Source: Nonomuraea pusilla (GTDB taxonomy: Bacteria; Actinomycetota; Actinomycetes; Streptosporangiales; Streptosporangiaceae). Taken from it: 64,000 bases of DNA. The notes under the pieces are model-generated. The model was not told the origin of the DNA. It saw nothing but the letters and a program-made list of their open reading frames with translations, and did not search any database. Positions within the stretch are counted from its first letter, which is position 1; each line of letters opens with the position of its first letter. The stretch spans positions 248,001-312,000 of the forward strand of contig NZ_FOBF01000006.1 in NCBI RefSeq assembly GCF_900109355.1, in the 5' to 3' direction. Position numbers and translations under genes: made by a program. Shown here in pieces: positions 62,960 to 64,000 of the stretch.

Positions 62960-63756
62960 GAGTTCTCCCCCCTGATCTCCAGTGTGCAGCACTTGGGGCC
63001 GCCGCCCGCCTTGCGCAGCTCCGACAGGTCGAGCGGGATGACCTCGTACCCGCGCCGCTTGAGCTCAAGCTGGAGGGCCGTCGCCTCGGCGTTGACGAGC
63101 ACGTTCGTGCCGTCGCTGACCGCGTTCAGCCCGAGGACCTCCGCGTCCTCGGCGGTGGCGAGCACGGCGTCGGGGAACAGCCTGCGCAGCACCTCCAGGC
63201 TGCCCGCGGAGAAGGCGCCGGGGTAGTAGGCGACGTTCTTCCCGTCCAGCGAGAACAGCGCCGTGTCGAGGTGGTAGAACCGCGGGTCGACCAGCGTCAG
63301 CGAGATCACCGGGCGGCCGAGGTACTCCTGTGCCTCCTGGTGCGCGACGAGGTGCGTCCTGAAGCCGGTGCCGGCCAGGATCACGTCGTCCAGGGTGAGG
63401 AAGTCGCCCTCGCCCTCGTTGACGTGCTCGGCCTCCTTCGTCGGGTACCCGCGCTCGGCGAACCAGCGCAGGTAGGCCGGGCCCTCGGGGCCGCGCTGGG
63501 GGAACGCGAACCGGGCGCCGTAGACCCGCCCGCCCACGACCGTCGCGCCGTTCGCGGCGAACACCATGTCGGGCAGGCCCTCGATCGGGTCGATCAGGCT
63601 GACCTCGTGCCCGAGCTCCTCGTACGCCGACTTCAGCCCCTCCCACTGGCGCAGCGCCACGTCCCGGTCGGCGCCGTCCTCGGGACGCATCCACGGATTG
63701 ATCGCGTACTCGACCGTGAAGTACTCCGGGGGGCACATCAGGAAGTGTTTGGGCAT
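62956..63756 (-). CDS. DDAH-family guanidino hydrolase, probable arginine-degrading enzyme
   Basis: A 266-residue pentein-fold enzyme. The N-terminal MCPPEYFTVEYAINPWM, MVFAANGATV near 64, GEGDFL near 115, FYHLDTALFSL with His162, and KCCTLEI with Cys256/257 near the end give a complete catalytic set. Relatives are named dimethylargininase, arginine deiminase-like or, in cyanobacteria, arginine dihydrolase. Being in one operon with rocD, it may produce ornithine (or citrulline) from arginine. ATG 63756 has ACGGAG at 7 nt; TTG 63771 is a weaker alternative. Confidence 0.82.
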   Translation of the reverse strand: MPKHFLMCPPEYFTVEYAINPWMRPEDGADRDVALRQWEGLKSAYEELGHEVSLIDPIEGLPDMVFAANGATVVGGRVYGARFAFPQRGPEGPAYLRWFAERGYPTKEAEHVNEGEGDFLTLDDVILAGTGFRTHLVAHQEAQEYLGRPVISLTLVDPRFYHLDTALFSLDGKNVAYYPGAFSAGSLEVLRRLFPDAVLATAEDAEVLGLNAVSDGTNVLVNAEATALQLELKRRGYEVIPLDLSELRKAGGGPKCCTLEIRGENS

Positions 63757-63878
63757 GCAGAACTCCGTCAACGTGGCGTGGATGTATCCCGCGAACCGGG
63801 ACGGACACAGCCTAAGAAGCGACGTTTCCGCAGGCCAAGCGGTTGGCGTTGCGTGTTGGCGCAGTTCTGTTGCGCGTT

Positions 63879-64000
63879 TCAGCTCGGAACCGGCGATCCG
63901 TTGCGCGCCTCCGGCACGGCCGCCCCCGGAGGGGCCTCCACCAGCCTGGACAGCACGATGGAGCTCTTGGTCCGCACCACGAACGTCTCGGCCGCGATGC
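63879..64000 (-). CDS. Lrp/AsnC family regulator, C-terminal end
   Basis: Only the last 39 residues are inside the window: TFVVRTKSSIVLSRLVEAPP, then a short tail ending in SPVPS and a TGA. The T-K-S-S-I-V-L-S pattern is the usual end of the Lrp/AsnC ligand-binding (RAM) domain. It is transcribed in the same direction as the DDAH-family/rocD pair, 122 bp upstream, and is a natural arginine- or ornithine-sensing regulator for it. Repeats of GTTGCG type lie in the gap. Confidence 0.7.
   Translation of the reverse strand, partial: IAAETFVVRTKSSIVLSRLVEAPPGAAVPEARNGSPVPS

Overview
The window is 64 kb of high-GC actinomycete chromosome, most likely from the Streptosporangiales (Nonomuraea-like). 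That placement is inferred from very strong G/C preference at third codon positions, frequent GTG starts, leaderless-looking starts and conserved gene order, not from a database match. The conserved backbone runs rpsT, lepA, hemW, a DUF3097 gene, hrcA, dnaJ, rsmE, a HIT protein, phoH, ybeY, a CNNM/CorC-type protein, a cytidine-deaminase-like gene, a NUDIX gene, era and leuA. This order is typical of actinobacteria. I see no tRNA, rRNA, insertion sequence, prophage or CRISPR array.

Region by region. 1-7.7 kb: the end of an MFS gene, then a tightly overlapping four-gene operon with two FtsX-like permeases and two ATPases (MacB/LolD-type exporter). 7.9-15.2 kb: rpsT, a membrane-anchored GH18-like protein, lepA, a GNAT acetyltransferase, a small unknown protein, a secreted chitinase and hemW. 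15.2-17.1 kb: a secreted hydrolase beside a 750-bp gene-free stretch that carries several short tandem repeat families. 17.1-31.4 kb: a TetR pair, two Pro/Gly/Tyr/Gln-rich membrane proteins flanking DUF3097, the hrcA-dnaJ-rsmE heat-shock cluster with a textbook CIRCE element, an ECF-type sigma factor with a membrane partner, and the PhoH/YbeY/CNNM/Era housekeeping run.

31.4-42 kb: an orphan LivF-like ATPase, a Mut7-C protein, a TAXI-type solute-binding lipoprotein facing a histidine kinase/response regulator pair and an MHS-family transporter (a possible solute-sensing and uptake module), a tandem GNAT, DUF2630, a first DDAH-family enzyme, and leuA. leuA is preceded by a leucine-rich leader peptide and hairpin that look like a transcription attenuator. 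42-44.3 kb: a run of very small overlapping genes, one of them frameshifted, and a secreted EEP-family phosphodiesterase.

44.3-51.3 kb: a rifampin-phosphotransferase/PEP-synthase-like enzyme with a clear promoter and a perfect operator, its TetR regulator, then a second TetR regulator divergent from a DUF2568/epimerase/oxidoreductase operon, and a trypsin-like protease. 51.3-55.4 kb: an amide module with acetamidase/formamidase, an APC permease, an AmiC/UrtA-like binding protein without a signal peptide, and a divergent MarR regulator. 55.4-64 kb: a cupin, glutamate dehydrogenase, a PhoD-type phosphatase, a methyltransferase, a second sigma factor with a CU044_5270-type membrane partner, and an arginine-to-glutamate module (DDAH-family hydrolase, rocD, and the end of an Lrp/AsnC regulator).

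The points I consider most worth following are the leuA attenuator, the operator-controlled RPH-like enzyme, the AmiC-like amide module, the TAXI/two-component/MHS group, the frameshifted small-gene cluster, the hairpin inside the phoH ribosome-binding region, the structured non-coding stretch upstream of the 29-kb lipoprotein gene, and a recurring leaderless-promoter pattern (TANNNT about 6-7 nt before the start codon). I did not find a defence system or a biosynthetic cluster.
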